Below, piece by piece: positions 63,716 through 64,000 of a DNA stretch of 64,000 bases. The DNA comes from Variovorax sp. 770b2 (GTDB lineage Bacteria > Pseudomonadota > Gammaproteobacteria > Burkholderiales > Burkholderiaceae_C): positions 124,001-188,000 of the forward strand of contig NZ_FOXJ01000005.1 of the NCBI RefSeq assembly GCF_900115685.1, written 5' to 3'. How positions within the stretch are numbered: position 1 is the stretch's first letter; every line of letters starts with the position of its first letter. The notes below the pieces were generated by a model that was given only the letters and a program-made list of their open reading frames with translations, made no database searches and was not told the DNA's origin. A program made the position numbers and the translations under genes.

Positions 63716-64000
63716 GCGGCGCGATCGCCATCACGCTGGGCGATCCCGCGGGCATCGGTCCCGAGATCATCGCCAAGGCCTTCCGCGACGCCCCCGATGC
63801 GACCCGTGGCGCCTTAGTGGCCGGCGACGTGGCCACGCTGCGGCGCGCATCGCAGGCACTCGCCGGACCGGGGCAGCCCGCATGGCCCGTGGCGCAGATC
63901 GAGACCGTGGCCGAGGTGGGCACCCTGCCGCCCGGCTGCATCCCGGTGCTGCAGGTCATTGCGCCGCCAGCGAACATCGTGCTCGGCCAGATCAGCGCCG
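63712..64000 (+). CDS. pdxA: 4-hydroxythreonine-4-phosphate dehydrogenase, N-terminal part
   Basis: The first 96 residues of PdxA, an enzyme of pyridoxal phosphate synthesis; the gene runs out of the window. The opening IAITLGDPAGIGPEIIAKAF is diagnostic. Its ATG lies in the overlap with the preceding mini-ORF stop. Confidence 0.92.
   Translation, partial: MSGAIAITLGDPAGIGPEIIAKAFRDAPDATRGALVAGDVATLRRASQALAGPGQPAWPVAQIETVAEVGTLPPGCIPVLQVIAPPANIVLGQISA

Overview
The window is GC-rich, densely packed chromosomal DNA of a Comamonadaceae-type betaproteobacterium, most like Variovorax or a close relative. The gene order (ysxC-cycA-resB-ccsB, lptM-lysA//cyaY, mrcA//pilMNOPQ-aroKB-dgt, gltBD-mla operon, murA-his-hinT-tatABC-degS) is the usual Burkholderiales core backbone. 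I see no rRNA, tRNA, CRISPR, prophage or complete IS element. Organism assignment is inference from gene content and order.

Layout. 1-2.7 kb: end of a PepSY membrane protein, a small membrane protein and a TonB-dependent receptor (iron uptake type). 2.7-8 kb: metK, two tandem lipid A acyltransferases, an epoxide-hydrolase-like enzyme and GTPase ysxC. 7.8-13.9 kb: cytochrome c4, System II cytochrome c maturation (resB, ccsB), and methionine sulfoxide repair (msrPQ). 13.9-18.2 kb: lysA, lptM, cyaY, mrcA. 18.4-26.4 kb: type IV pilus assembly pilMNOPQ, then aroK, aroB and a dGTPase-like gene. 26.4-30 kb: accessory block (MFS exporter, DUF1415, methyltransferase, RAYT transposase with an AT-rich flank). 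30-36.5 kb: gltBD. 36.5-40.7 kb: mlaFEDACB for outer-membrane lipid asymmetry. 40.8-42.9 kb: an ABC-2 exporter and a BolA-like gene. 43-57.5 kb: murA and the histidine operon, interrupted twice by unrelated genes. 57.5-61.2 kb: hinT, tatABC and a DegS-like protease. 61.5-64 kb: an MHS transporter, Nif3-like protein and the start of pdxA.

The least expected signal is a modular intergenic repeat family. Three copies (25236, 37393, 63647) begin exactly at the stop codon of one gene and end exactly at the start codon of the next. Each encodes a 22-29 codon mini-ORF beginning MSAA-GR, with a four-base ATGA overlap at both ends. Two copies of a related module (42559, 50514) form similar bridging ORFs (34 and 49 codons) sharing an ARQSRFRGV stretch. 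Other copies lie where no coupling is possible. A second small 17-bp repeat supplies a possible start codon for mlaA and the start codon of hisH.

Other notable points: a 22-codon duplicate of the gltD 3' end lies downstream of gltD, identical in protein but with 10 synonymous changes; together with the RAYT block upstream of gltB this suggests replacement of gltBD by recombination. Several genes have a -10-like hexamer only 6-7 bases before the start codon, suggesting leaderless mRNAs. The his operon carries a SUFU-domain/secreted-protein trio and an ABC-type ATPase among its interrupting genes.
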